From Desulfovibrio legallii (GTDB taxonomy: Bacteria; Desulfobacterota; Desulfovibrionia; Desulfovibrionales; Desulfovibrionaceae), in assembly GCF_004309735.1 (NCBI RefSeq), contig NZ_SIXC01000002.1, positions 132,489-196,488 of the forward strand: a DNA stretch of 64,000 nt. The letters are read 5' to 3'. The notes under the pieces are model-generated. The model saw only the letters and a program-made list of their open reading frames with translations. It was not told the origin of the DNA and did not search any database. Shown one piece after another: positions 36,150-44,054 of the stretch (positions are counted from its first letter, which is position 1; each line of letters begins with the position of its first letter). A program made the position numbers and the translations under genes.

Positions 36150-37913
36150 ATGACCGCATCATTTGAAGATTTGGGCTTGTCCCAGGACTTGCTCGACGCC
36201 GTGAAAGATTTGGGCTTTGAAGAGCCCTCTCCCATACAACTCCTGGCTGTCCCGGTCCTGCTTACCGGCTGCGATGCCGTGGGTCAGGCCCAGACCGGCA
36301 CCGGAAAGACCGCCGCTTTCGGCCTGCCGCTTCTGGAAAGACTTGTCCCGGGGAAAAAGGTGCAGGCCCTGGTGCTCTGCCCCACCCGCGAGCTGGCCAT
36401 TCAGGTAGCCACAGAGCTCAGCCGTCTGGCCGCAAAAAAACGTGGCATTGCCATTTTGCCCATTTATGGCGGCCAGCCCATTGAACGACAATTCCGTACG
36501 CTGGAAAAAGGCGTGCAGGTGGTTGTGGGCACCCCCGGCAGGCTCATCGACCACTTGCAGCGCGGTACGCTGCAATTGGACGCGACATCCTTGATCGTAC
36601 TGGATGAAGCCGATGAAATGCTGGACATGGGCTTTCGCGAAGATATTGAAACCATCCTTGAGCAGGCCCCGACCGACTGCCAGCGCGTGCTGTTTTCCGC
36701 CACCATGCCGCCGCCCATACGCGAGCTGAGCAAACGGTTTCTGCGCGACCCGCAAATGCTGACCATCGCACACAAGATGCTGACCATCCCCGCCATTGCG
36801 CAGGTCTACTATGAAGTGCGCCCGTACCAGAAAATAGACGCGCTGTGCCGCGTTCTGGATGCGCAGGGCTTTCGCAAAGCGCTTGTTTTCTGTTCCACCA
36901 AACGCAGTGTGGACGAGGTGACCACCCACCTGCAACAGCGCGGCTACCAGGCCGACGCGCTGCACGGCGACCTGGCCCAGCCCCAGCGTGACCGGGTAAT
37001 GCAGCGTTTTCGCACAGAAGGGGTGGATATTCTGATCGCCACCGATGTGGCCGCCCGTGGCCTAGACGTGGAAGCTGTGGACGCTGTGATCAACTACGAC
37101 ATGCCGCACGATGTGGAAAAATATGTGCACCGCATCGGCCGCACCGGCAGAGCGGGCAAGGACGGCAAGGCCTTTACCTTTGTGACCGCGCGCGACCACT
37201 TCAAACTGCGGGACATCATCCGCTGCACCAAGGCGCATATCACCCAGGGGCGACTGCCTACCCTGCAGGATGTGGACACTATCCGCATGGCGCGCCTGCT
37301 GGAAGAAGTGCGCCAAACCATTCAGGAAGACCCGCTGGAACGCTGGCTGACGGCGCTGGAAAATTTTGTATCCGAATATTTTCCCGAAGGAGAAATCGCC
37401 AGCCGGGACATTGCCGGCGCCCTGCTCAAGCTGCTGGCGCAGAAAACTTTTGGCACCCAGAACAATGCCGCCGGAGAAGACGTCTTTGCCGTTGCGCCGC
37501 GCAGCGCCGGACCCGGACAGACCGGAACGCCCGGCGATCGGGAAAGCAAAAATAAGCTCAGGCAGCAACGCGGCCCCAGAAATACCGGCCCCATGGTTAC
37601 CCTGCAACTCAATGTAGGGCGTGCCCACAAGGTGACGCCCGGCCAGATGGTGGGCGCCATCGCAGGCGAATGCGGCATACCCAGCAGCCAGATAGGCGCC
37701 ATCGGCATCCGGCAGCTCTTCAGCCTGGTCGACATCGCCGCCGACGTTGCCGACCAGGTGCTGGACGTGCTGCAGAGGGGCGTCTTTATCTGCGGTGTGC
37801 GGGTGACGGCCAAGGTGGACGCCGGCAAAGGCGGCAGCGCGCCCGCACGCAAATTTTTTGCCGGGACGCGCCGCCAGCACTCAGGAAAATTCGGCAAAAA
37901 AACTTTGCGATAG
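36150..37913 (+). CDS. DEAD-box ATP-dependent RNA helicase (DeaD/CsdA type)
   Basis: This 587-residue RNA helicase has a Q motif (FEEPSPIQ), motif I AQTGTGKT near residue 50, Ib TPGR, motif II DEAD (VLDEADEMLDMGF), motif III SAT, motif IV VFCSTKR, motif V ATDVAARGLD and motif VI HRIGRTGRAG. The C-terminal extension has a linker and a DbpA-type RNA-binding domain (about 500-575; MVTLQLNVGRAHKVTPGQMV). It probably acts in ribosome assembly or mRNA unwinding, especially in the cold. The start at 36150 follows AGGAAACAC; the longer frame lacks similarity. It is monocistronic with a terminator downstream. Confidence 0.94.
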   Translation: MTASFEDLGLSQDLLDAVKDLGFEEPSPIQLLAVPVLLTGCDAVGQAQTGTGKTAAFGLPLLERLVPGKKVQALVLCPTRELAIQVATELSRLAAKKRGIAILPIYGGQPIERQFRTLEKGVQVVVGTPGRLIDHLQRGTLQLDATSLIVLDEADEMLDMGFREDIETILEQAPTDCQRVLFSATMPPPIRELSKRFLRDPQMLTIAHKMLTIPAIAQVYYEVRPYQKIDALCRVLDAQGFRKALVFCSTKRSVDEVTTHLQQRGYQADALHGDLAQPQRDRVMQRFRTEGVDILIATDVAARGLDVEAVDAVINYDMPHDVEKYVHRIGRTGRAGKDGKAFTFVTARDHFKLRDIIRCTKAHITQGRLPTLQDVDTIRMARLLEEVRQTIQEDPLERWLTALENFVSEYFPEGEIASRDIAGALLKLLAQKTFGTQNNAAGEDVFAVAPRSAGPGQTGTPGDRESKNKLRQQRGPRNTGPMVTLQLNVGRAHKVTPGQMVGAIAGECGIPSSQIGAIGIRQLFSLVDIAADVADQVLDVLQRGVFICGVRVTAKVDAGKGGSAPARKFFAGTRRQHSGKFGKKTLR

Positions 37914-37939
37914 CATCTGGCATTCCCACAAGCCCGCAC

Positions 37940-37973
37940 CGCCAGGGCATTCCAACATGGGAATGCCCTGGCG
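37940..37973. repeat. Perfect inverted repeat downstream of the helicase gene
   Basis: CGCCAGGGCATTCC (37940-37953) and GGAATGCCCTGGCG (37960-37973) form a 14-bp stem with a 6-base loop. There is no U-tract. The AGGGCATT half resembles the terminal hairpin of repeat copies B and C. Confidence 0.7.
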
Positions 37974-37990
37974 CCACCGCTTCACAGACC

Positions 37991-38022
37991 AAAGGCCCCG
38001 ACCACGTCAGGGGCCTTTTTTT
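37991..38022 (+). terminator. Rho-independent terminator of the helicase gene
   Basis: AAAGGCCCC (37991-37999) pairs with GGGGCCTTT (38010-38018) and is followed by further T residues. Confidence 0.9.
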
Positions 38023-38489
38023 GCCTGCTGTTGCCGCCGCAATGGCGCGCCAGCACGAGGCACGGCAGTATAGGCCGTGCACGCTGCAGCCCATGACTTG
38101 CAAATGATAACTTAGTTTATTACTATGTTATCGTCGTGGCCGTCCCTCCAGAGGGCTGCGGCAGACCAGGCAAGATAACCGCTCTCTTTTGAAAAGCCAT
38201 CCCTGCAGGATTGCATCATTTTTTTATAAAAACTGTCCTGATGTACGCACAGAGCGTGATGCGCTTGCAGTTTTTGCTTATTTTGCGTTTAGTACAAAAC
38301 GTGAGTATAGCAGTATTGTCACTATTTTTACAAATATAGTGATAATTACAGTGATATTTTTTTCACAACCGTGTTCTTTTTCAGGATACTGTAGTTGTTA
38401 TTAAAATATTTACCTGCCGACACACGACACATGAAATACGTCAGTGTCGTTTACATCTTATATACATCATTATAATAGAGGAGTAAAAG
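38023..38489. other. AT-rich regulatory region upstream of the aldehyde dehydrogenase gene
   Basis: This 467-base region is strikingly AT-rich from about 38200 to 38480 compared with its surroundings. No gene is supported. It holds inverted repeats at 38106-38132 and 38319-38342 and probably the aldehyde dehydrogenase promoter. Confidence 0.5.
38319..38342. promoter_or_regulatory. Operator-like palindrome TCACTAT-N10-ATAGTGA
   Basis: Perfect 7-base arms at 38319-38325 and 38336-38342, about 150 bases upstream of the aldehyde dehydrogenase start. A second weaker GATAAC/GTTATC pair lies at 38106-38132. The binding protein is unknown. Confidence 0.42.
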
Positions 38490-39971
38490 ATGCAGAAACC
38501 TGAGTTGCTCTCCCAGTACGGCCTCTACATTAACGGCGAATGGCGCCCCGCCTCGGACGGCGGCACCTTTGAAACCTTCTGTCCGGCCAACGGTGAACGC
38601 CTGGCCGTCTGCGCCGAAGCCACCAGGGAAGACGTGGACAGCGCCGTCAAGGCCGCCACAGTCGCCTGGCAAAGCTGGAAAAAGGTCAACCCCATCGAGC
38701 GCGCCGACCTGCTGCTGCGCATAGCCGACGTCATTGACGCCCACAAGGAACATCTGGCCATGGTGGAAACCATGGACAACGGCAAGCCCATCCGCGAAAC
38801 CCTTAACGTGGACATTCCCATGGCGGCGGATCACTTCCGCTACTTCGCCGGAGCAGTGCGCACGGAAGAAGGCAGCGCCAGCCTGCTGGACGGCAACACC
38901 CTTTCGCTGGTGCTGCGCGAACCCATCGGCGTGGTGGGCCAGATAGTGCCATGGAACTTCCCCTTCCTTATGGCCGCCTGGAAGCTGGCCCCGGTGCTGG
39001 CCTCAGGCTGCTGCACCGTTTTCAAACCCTCCAACCACACCTCCCTCTCCGTGCTGGAGCTGGCCCGCCTGCTGGGCGACATCCTGCCCAAGGGCGTGTT
39101 CAACGTGGTGACCGGGCGCGGTTCGCGCTCCGGCCAGTACATGCTGGAGCATCCCGGCTTCCGCAAGCTGGCCTTCACCGGCTCCACAGACGTGGGCCGT
39201 AACGTGGGCCTGGCCGCGGCCAAGCGCATTATCCCCTCCACCCTGGAGCTGGGCGGCAAGTCGGCCAACATCTTCTTCCCTGACTGCCAGTGGGACATGG
39301 CTATGGACGGCCTGCAGCTGGGCATTCTGTTCAACCAGGGTCAGGTCTGCTGCGCCGGGTCGCGCGTATTTGTGCATGAGGATATATACGACAAATTCGT
39401 GGCCGAGGCTGTGGAACGCTTCAACCGCGTAAACGTAGGCCTGCCCTGGGAACCGGACACGCAGATGGGCGCACAGATCTACGAATCCCATCTTAAGGCC
39501 ATTCTCATGTGTGTGGAACAGGGCAAAGCCGAAGGCGCCGCCCTGCTCTGCGGCGGCGAGCGCCTCACCGACGGCCCCCTGGCCAAAGGCTGCTTTATGC
39601 GGCCCACCCTGCTCGGCAATGTCACCAATAAAATGCACGTGGCACAGAACGAAATTTTTGGTCCCGTGGCCGTGCTCATCAAATTCAAGAGTGAAGAAGA
39701 AGTCATTGCCATGGCCAACGACAGCGTCTACGGCCTGGGCGGCGCGGTCTGGACCCGCGACATCAACCGCGCCCTGCGCGTCTGCCGCGGCATTGAAACG
39801 GGCCGCATGTGGGTTAATACCTACAACAGCATCCCGGCTGGCGCGCCCTTTGGCGGCTACAAGGAATCGGGCCTCGGCCGCGAAACCCACAAGGTTATCC
39901 TGGAGCACTACACCCAGCAGAAAAACATTATGATCAATATGGCGGAAATGCCCACCGGCCTCTATCCGTAG
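38490..39971 (+). CDS. NAD(P)-dependent aldehyde dehydrogenase
   Basis: This 493-residue classical aldehyde dehydrogenase is similar in form to acetaldehyde dehydrogenases (AldB/ExaC class). It has the cofactor and oxyanion segment GQIVPWNFPFLMAAWK, KPSNHTS, the FTGSTDVGR glycine motif, the general base Glu in LELGGKSANIFF and the catalytic Cys in FNQGQVCCAGSR, and ends with APFGGYKESGLGRE. All catalytic residues are present, unlike the GapN-like protein at 17226. It probably oxidises acetaldehyde or another short aldehyde formed during alcohol metabolism. The ATG follows AGAGGAGTAAAAG. It is monocistronic, with an AT-rich, palindrome-bearing upstream region. Confidence 0.92.
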   Translation: MQKPELLSQYGLYINGEWRPASDGGTFETFCPANGERLAVCAEATREDVDSAVKAATVAWQSWKKVNPIERADLLLRIADVIDAHKEHLAMVETMDNGKPIRETLNVDIPMAADHFRYFAGAVRTEEGSASLLDGNTLSLVLREPIGVVGQIVPWNFPFLMAAWKLAPVLASGCCTVFKPSNHTSLSVLELARLLGDILPKGVFNVVTGRGSRSGQYMLEHPGFRKLAFTGSTDVGRNVGLAAAKRIIPSTLELGGKSANIFFPDCQWDMAMDGLQLGILFNQGQVCCAGSRVFVHEDIYDKFVAEAVERFNRVNVGLPWEPDTQMGAQIYESHLKAILMCVEQGKAEGAALLCGGERLTDGPLAKGCFMRPTLLGNVTNKMHVAQNEIFGPVAVLIKFKSEEEVIAMANDSVYGLGGAVWTRDINRALRVCRGIETGRMWVNTYNSIPAGAPFGGYKESGLGRETHKVILEHYTQQKNIMINMAEMPTGLYP

Positions 39972-40002
39972 GCCGCCCGGCGGGCCTGCCGCCCCAAATG
40001 GT

Positions 40003-40035
40003 GCGGGCGGACGCTTGCCGACCGCGTCCGCCCGC
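40003..40035 (+). terminator. GC-rich hairpin after the aldehyde dehydrogenase gene
   Basis: GCGGGCGGACGC (40003-40014) pairs with GCGTCCGCCCGC (40024-40035). It has no T-tract and lies 46 bases upstream of the true terminator. Confidence 0.5.
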
Positions 40036-40080
40036 TCCCTCCGGACGGGCCCGCCTGCCAGCGCGGGCCGTCCCCTTCCC

Positions 40081-40114
40081 AAGCCCTTGCGTTCCCCACG
40101 CAAGGGCTTTTTTT
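40081..40114 (+). terminator. Rho-independent terminator of the aldehyde dehydrogenase gene
   Basis: AAGCCCTTGCGT, a TCCCC loop and ACGCAAGGGCTT are followed by a further five T residues. Confidence 0.93.
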
Positions 40115-40120
40115 ACGACC

Positions 40121-40738
40121 CTACCGCGTCACGCCCACGGTCTGGACTATGAGCACGCGCCAGCCTTCGGGCAGGGGCAGTTGCCCCTCCAGGGCGCGCA
40201 GGCCGGAGGCGTGCACATAGCTGCCCAGCCCGGCCGAAGCGCAGTAAAGCCCGGCGTTCTGGTAGAGCGACCCCACATGCATGCCCGACCACGGGCTGGA
40301 GGCCGGCGCAGCGTAAAGCAGGGTCAGCGAACCGCCGCCCATGGCCGCGCGCCGGTCGCCCTCCAGCACCCGGACCAGAGCGTGGTCGGGCTCGTAGCGC
40401 CACACGCCGTCCGGCAGGGCTGCAAACACCAGCACCTCCTGCCGGTTCATGGCCGAGGGGGCCGTGCGGCGGCCGTCCGCCCGGTTGACGCCCCAAGTAG
40501 CCCAGAGCAGATCGCCCAACTGTTGGGGCGTCAAGGGTTCGCCGCTGAAGCCGCTCTTGGTGGAATGGCGCTGAGCCAGGGCCTGCATGAGCGGCAGGCC
40601 GCCGCTTTTGTCCGGCGCGGGCAATTCCAGACGCGGCGCAGCACCGGAGGAAGCGGCCTGGGCCGACACTGACGGCAGTACGGCCAGGGCTGCCAGAGAC
40701 AACAGCAAGGAAAGGGTCTGACGCAGATGACGGATCAT
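40121..40738 (-). CDS. Exported nitroreductase-family protein (SagB/ThcOx-like)
   Basis: About 205 residues. An N-terminal signal peptide (about 1-28, ending VSAQA) is followed by a nitroreductase fold of the short SagB/ThcOx kind. Visible segments are LMQALAQRHSTKSGFSGEPL, TPQQLGDLLWATWGVNR and TAPSAMNRQEVLVFAAL, followed by HVGSLYQNAGLYCASAGLGS. The SAMN and NAGLYCASAGLG positions correspond to FMN-binding parts. An exported flavoprotein of this type is plausible but its substrate is unknown. The start at 40738 follows AAGGAGGCAGTATTGTT. It lies 64 bases downstream of mgtA on the same strand and may be co-transcribed with it. Confidence 0.82.
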   Translation of the reverse strand: MIRHLRQTLSLLLSLAALAVLPSVSAQAASSGAAPRLELPAPDKSGGLPLMQALAQRHSTKSGFSGEPLTPQQLGDLLWATWGVNRADGRRTAPSAMNRQEVLVFAALPDGVWRYEPDHALVRVLEGDRRAAMGGGSLTLLYAAPASSPWSGMHVGSLYQNAGLYCASAGLGSYVHASGLRALEGQLPLPEGWRVLIVQTVGVTR

Positions 40739-40802
40739 AACAATACTGCCTCCTTGAAGGATAAGGATGGTCGGCGGGAGCGCCGAAAAAAACGTACGCG
40801 GC

Positions 40803-43544
40803 TCACAGCCAGGCCTGATGCCGCCGCACAAAGCGGAGCTTCACCACACTGACCAGGCCAAGATAGCCTGTCAGCACGGCCAGCAGCCAGGGGAAAAATC
40901 CGACAGGCAGCGCGCCCATTTCCAGCCAGCGCCCCAAAGGGGCAAAAGGAATGGCCGTACCCACGGCCACGCCCAGAAAGGTCAGCATAGTCACCTGCCA
41001 GGCGGCGCGGCTCTGCAGCAGAGGAACCCGCGGCGTACGCAGCATGTGCAGCACCAGGGTCTGGGTCCAGATGGATTCCACAAACCAGCCCGCCTGAAAC
41101 AGGGCCACAAAGGCCGCGCGCCCGGCCGGGTCCAGTCCGGCCCAGCCTCCCGCCGCCAGGGCTGCCGGGCAGATCACAAAAAACAGCAGCGCATAGGTAA
41201 GCAGGTCAAACAGAGAACTGACCGGTCCGAACCAGAGCATGAACCGCTGGATGCCTCCACTGTTCCAGACGCTGGGCCGCGCCAGCATGTCCGCGTCTAC
41301 GTTATCCCAGGGCATGGCCGTGCAGGAGAGGTCGTACAGCAGGTTGAGAATCAGGATCTGCAGCGGCGTCATGGGCAAAAAGGGCAACAACAGGCTGGCC
41401 GTGAGTACAGAAAGCATGTTGCCGAAATTGGAACTTACAGTAATTTTTATGTATTTCAATATGTTGGAGTAGGTGCGGCGGCCCTCCATCACCCCGGCTT
41501 CCAGCACAGTGAGGTCTTTCTCCAGCAGGATAACGCCCGCCGATTCCCGCGCCACGTCCACGGCCGTATCCACGGAAACGGCCACGTCGGCGTTTTTCAT
41601 GGCCGGCGCATCGTTGATGCCGTCCCCCATGAAGCCCACTACATGGCCGTTGCTCCGCAGGCTGGTAACGATACGGGCCTTCTGCAGCGGATTCAGCTTG
41701 GCAAAAACGTCGGCCCGCTCCACCGCCCGCCCCAGGGCGGCGGCGTCCATGCCCTCCAGGTCCGCGCCCAGCAGCACCCGCCGGCCGCGCAACCCCACCT
41801 GACGGCAAACGCTGCGGGTGACGGCGTCGTTGTCGCCCGTAAGCACCTTGACGCGCACGCCGTGCCCTTCCAGCGCGGCCACGGCTCTGGCGGCCGATTC
41901 TTTGGGCGGGTCCAGGAAGGCCAGAAAGCCCAGCAGCGTCATATCCCGCTCATCGTCCACGACATAGGCGCGGGGCGCGGCGTCCACGGCCCGGACGGCC
42001 ACGGCCACCACGCGCAGGCCGTCAGCGTTGTAGCGGTGCACATGCGCCGTAATGTCCTGGCGCAGCTCCGGGGTCAGGGGCACATCCACGCCATTGTCCC
42101 GCGCTGCCGTGCAGATGCCCAACATCTCTTCCAGCGCGCCCTTGGTGATGATCTGCCTCTTGCCGTCCCCGCCCTCCACCACCACGCTCATGCGTCGACG
42201 GCTGAAATCAAAGGGCATTTCATCCACCAGCCGGTACCCTTGCCGCAGATCCTGCATGCGTTTTTCATCGGCGTGGCTGACCACGGCCGCATCCAGCAGA
42301 TTTTTGAGGCCCGTCTGCAGCCAGCTGTTCAAAAAAGCGTGGCGCAGTACATCGTCGTCGTCCTTGCCGTGGATATCACGGGAATATTCCAGAATAATCC
42401 TGTCCTGGGTCAGCGTGCCGGTCTTGTCCGTACAGAGCACGTCCATGGCTCCCAGGTTCTGGATGGCGTTGAGCCGACGGACAATGACCCTCTTGCGAGC
42501 CATAAACACGGCCCCGCGCACCAGATTGGCCGAAACCACCGTGGGCAGCATCTCCGGCGTCAGCCCTACGGCCACGGAAAGGGCGAAGATGGCGGCCTCC
42601 ACCCAATCCCCTTTGGTCAGGCCATTAATAAAAAAGACCACCGGGGCCATGCAGGCCATGAGCCGCAGCAGCAGCCAGGAAACGGCGTTAACCCCTTTGT
42701 CAAAGCTGGTGGGCGCGGCCGTGACGGAAAGCTGCCGCGCCAAAGAGCCGAACAGCGTGGCCCCGCCCACGGCCAGCACCACCCCGTGCGCCGCGCCGCT
42801 CAGCACGTTGCTGCCAAAAAAAACAAGATTGTTGCAGTCCAGGGGGCTTTGGCGCGCGGCCTCAGCAGGCAAAGCGCGGGCAAACTTTTCCACCGGCGCG
42901 CTTTCGCCCGTCAGCGAGGACTGGCTCACAAAAAGATCCTTGGCCCGGATCACACGCATGTCCGCCGGGATCATGTCGCCCGCGGCCAGCCGCACCACAT
43001 CGCCCACTACCAGGTCAGTTATGGGCAGTTCCCGCTCCCGGCCGTCGCGCAGCACGGCGATGGTGGTCTTGACCATGCCCTCCAGCCGGGCCAGGGCGTT
43101 GCCCGATCGCGCCTCCTGCACAAAATGCAACGTGCCGCTCACCAGCACCATGCCCGCCACGATGAGCACGGCAGTGAGGTCTTTGTCCCCGGCGGCGGCC
43201 AGAAGATAGTCCGTGATAAAGGACACGCAGGCCAGCACCAGCAGAACCACGCTGAAGGGATTAACAAAGGAACGGCACAAGCGCCGGGCCAGGCTGTCCC
43301 GGTTTTTCACGGCCAGGACATTGGCCCCGTAGCGCTGGCGCAGGGCGGAAACCTGTGCCGCGCCAAGGCCTGCAGCAGCCGAACCCAGACGTTGCAGCAC
43401 CGCATCCGGCGCGGCGGTTGCGGCGGCGGCAAGCCGCGCCGCAGCCTCACCGGCCTGACGGGACGGGGCGGCGGGAACAGAGCGACGGCCCACACGCGGC
43501 AGGCCGCAAAGACGGGCCAGAACTGAGGGGAGACGCAGGAGCAT
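40803..43544 (-). CDS. mgtA: Magnesium-translocating P-type ATPase (MgtA/MgtB type)
   Basis: This 913-residue inner-membrane P3B ATPase imports Mg2+. It has an N-terminal P-type cation ATPase domain (YGANVLAVKNRDSLARRL), membrane helices near 95-140 and 270-330, and the phosphorylation motif DKTGTLTQD with Asp373. The nucleotide-binding part and the hinge motif MGDGINDAPAMKNADVAVS follow, then a C-terminal bundle of helices (about 690-900). Its length matches MgtA. The start at 43544 follows ACGGAGGCCCCC. The upstream leader was examined for a Mg2+-responsive element but no motif was recognised. Confidence 0.95.
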   Translation of the reverse strand: MLLRLPSVLARLCGLPRVGRRSVPAAPSRQAGEAAARLAAAATAAPDAVLQRLGSAAAGLGAAQVSALRQRYGANVLAVKNRDSLARRLCRSFVNPFSVVLLVLACVSFITDYLLAAAGDKDLTAVLIVAGMVLVSGTLHFVQEARSGNALARLEGMVKTTIAVLRDGRERELPITDLVVGDVVRLAAGDMIPADMRVIRAKDLFVSQSSLTGESAPVEKFARALPAEAARQSPLDCNNLVFFGSNVLSGAAHGVVLAVGGATLFGSLARQLSVTAAPTSFDKGVNAVSWLLLRLMACMAPVVFFINGLTKGDWVEAAIFALSVAVGLTPEMLPTVVSANLVRGAVFMARKRVIVRRLNAIQNLGAMDVLCTDKTGTLTQDRIILEYSRDIHGKDDDDVLRHAFLNSWLQTGLKNLLDAAVVSHADEKRMQDLRQGYRLVDEMPFDFSRRRMSVVVEGGDGKRQIITKGALEEMLGICTAARDNGVDVPLTPELRQDITAHVHRYNADGLRVVAVAVRAVDAAPRAYVVDDERDMTLLGFLAFLDPPKESAARAVAALEGHGVRVKVLTGDNDAVTRSVCRQVGLRGRRVLLGADLEGMDAAALGRAVERADVFAKLNPLQKARIVTSLRSNGHVVGFMGDGINDAPAMKNADVAVSVDTAVDVARESAGVILLEKDLTVLEAGVMEGRRTYSNILKYIKITVSSNFGNMLSVLTASLLLPFLPMTPLQILILNLLYDLSCTAMPWDNVDADMLARPSVWNSGGIQRFMLWFGPVSSLFDLLTYALLFFVICPAALAAGGWAGLDPAGRAAFVALFQAGWFVESIWTQTLVLHMLRTPRVPLLQSRAAWQVTMLTFLGVAVGTAIPFAPLGRWLEMGALPVGFFPWLLAVLTGYLGLVSVVKLRFVRRHQAWL

Positions 43545-44054
43545 GGGGGCCTCCGTGCTGACGACACAGGCCAGTGGGGGGATAGTGGGAATACGGACGG
43601 GCAGAAGGAAAACGGACGACGGTACGGAAAAACGTCCTCAGCGAGTGTGGGAAAGGGATGAAACGCCGCGACGGCCGCGCGGTGCAAGGGCCGTGCGGCC
43701 GCCCTTGCGCGGGGGTTCTTCATCCCCACAAAGGCTGGCCGCAGAGGCGTCCCGCTGCTGGGCCGGACTGAAGCCAGCGAGAGAAAACCTGTATCCACAA
43801 CAGGCCGTCGTGGCCGGAGCCCAAGCTCGGATGCCACGCCCGCTGCCCGCGGGGCAGGGACGGCATGTAGCGACATGCCGCAACGGACGCTTCACAACGT
43901 GCCGTGGGGCAGCCGCACCGCGCTCCCGCATCGCCGCACCGCGGCTACAGCCCACTCCTGCCGACCGAGGATGTCCTGGCAGCATAGCCGCCTGTTTCTC
44001 CATACCCACAGTCCCGGCAGGACGGCTGCGGGCCGACGCACGGCGGAAAAACCA
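43545..44054. other. Intergenic region between secA and mgtA
   Basis: 510 bases between two minus-strand genes. No supported gene is seen; one 123-codon open frame has composition typical of non-coding GC-rich DNA. A small hairpin, CGGCATGT-AGCG-ACATGCCG, occupies 43861-43880 and could belong to the mgtA leader or end the secA transcript. The rest shows nothing assignable. Confidence 0.45.

Noticed and set aside
38189-38404. 71-codon plus-strand frame in the AT-rich region before the aldehyde dehydrogenase
   Set aside because: It covers the palindromes, has low-complexity composition and no ribosome site.
40767-43526. Long plus-strand open frame (919 codons) opposite mgtA
   Set aside because: It mirrors the P-type ATPase gene codon by codon, lacks any recognisable domain and has a His/Gln/Arg composition typical of antisense frames.
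43638-44009. 123-codon frame upstream of mgtA, considered as a magnesium-responsive leader peptide
   Set aside because: It is too long and too Arg/Ala-rich for an mgtL-type leader and has no proline or acidic pausing motif.
43545-44054. Possible M-box riboswitch before mgtA
   Set aside because: I searched by eye for conserved M-box helices and found only one small hairpin; not enough to support a riboswitch.
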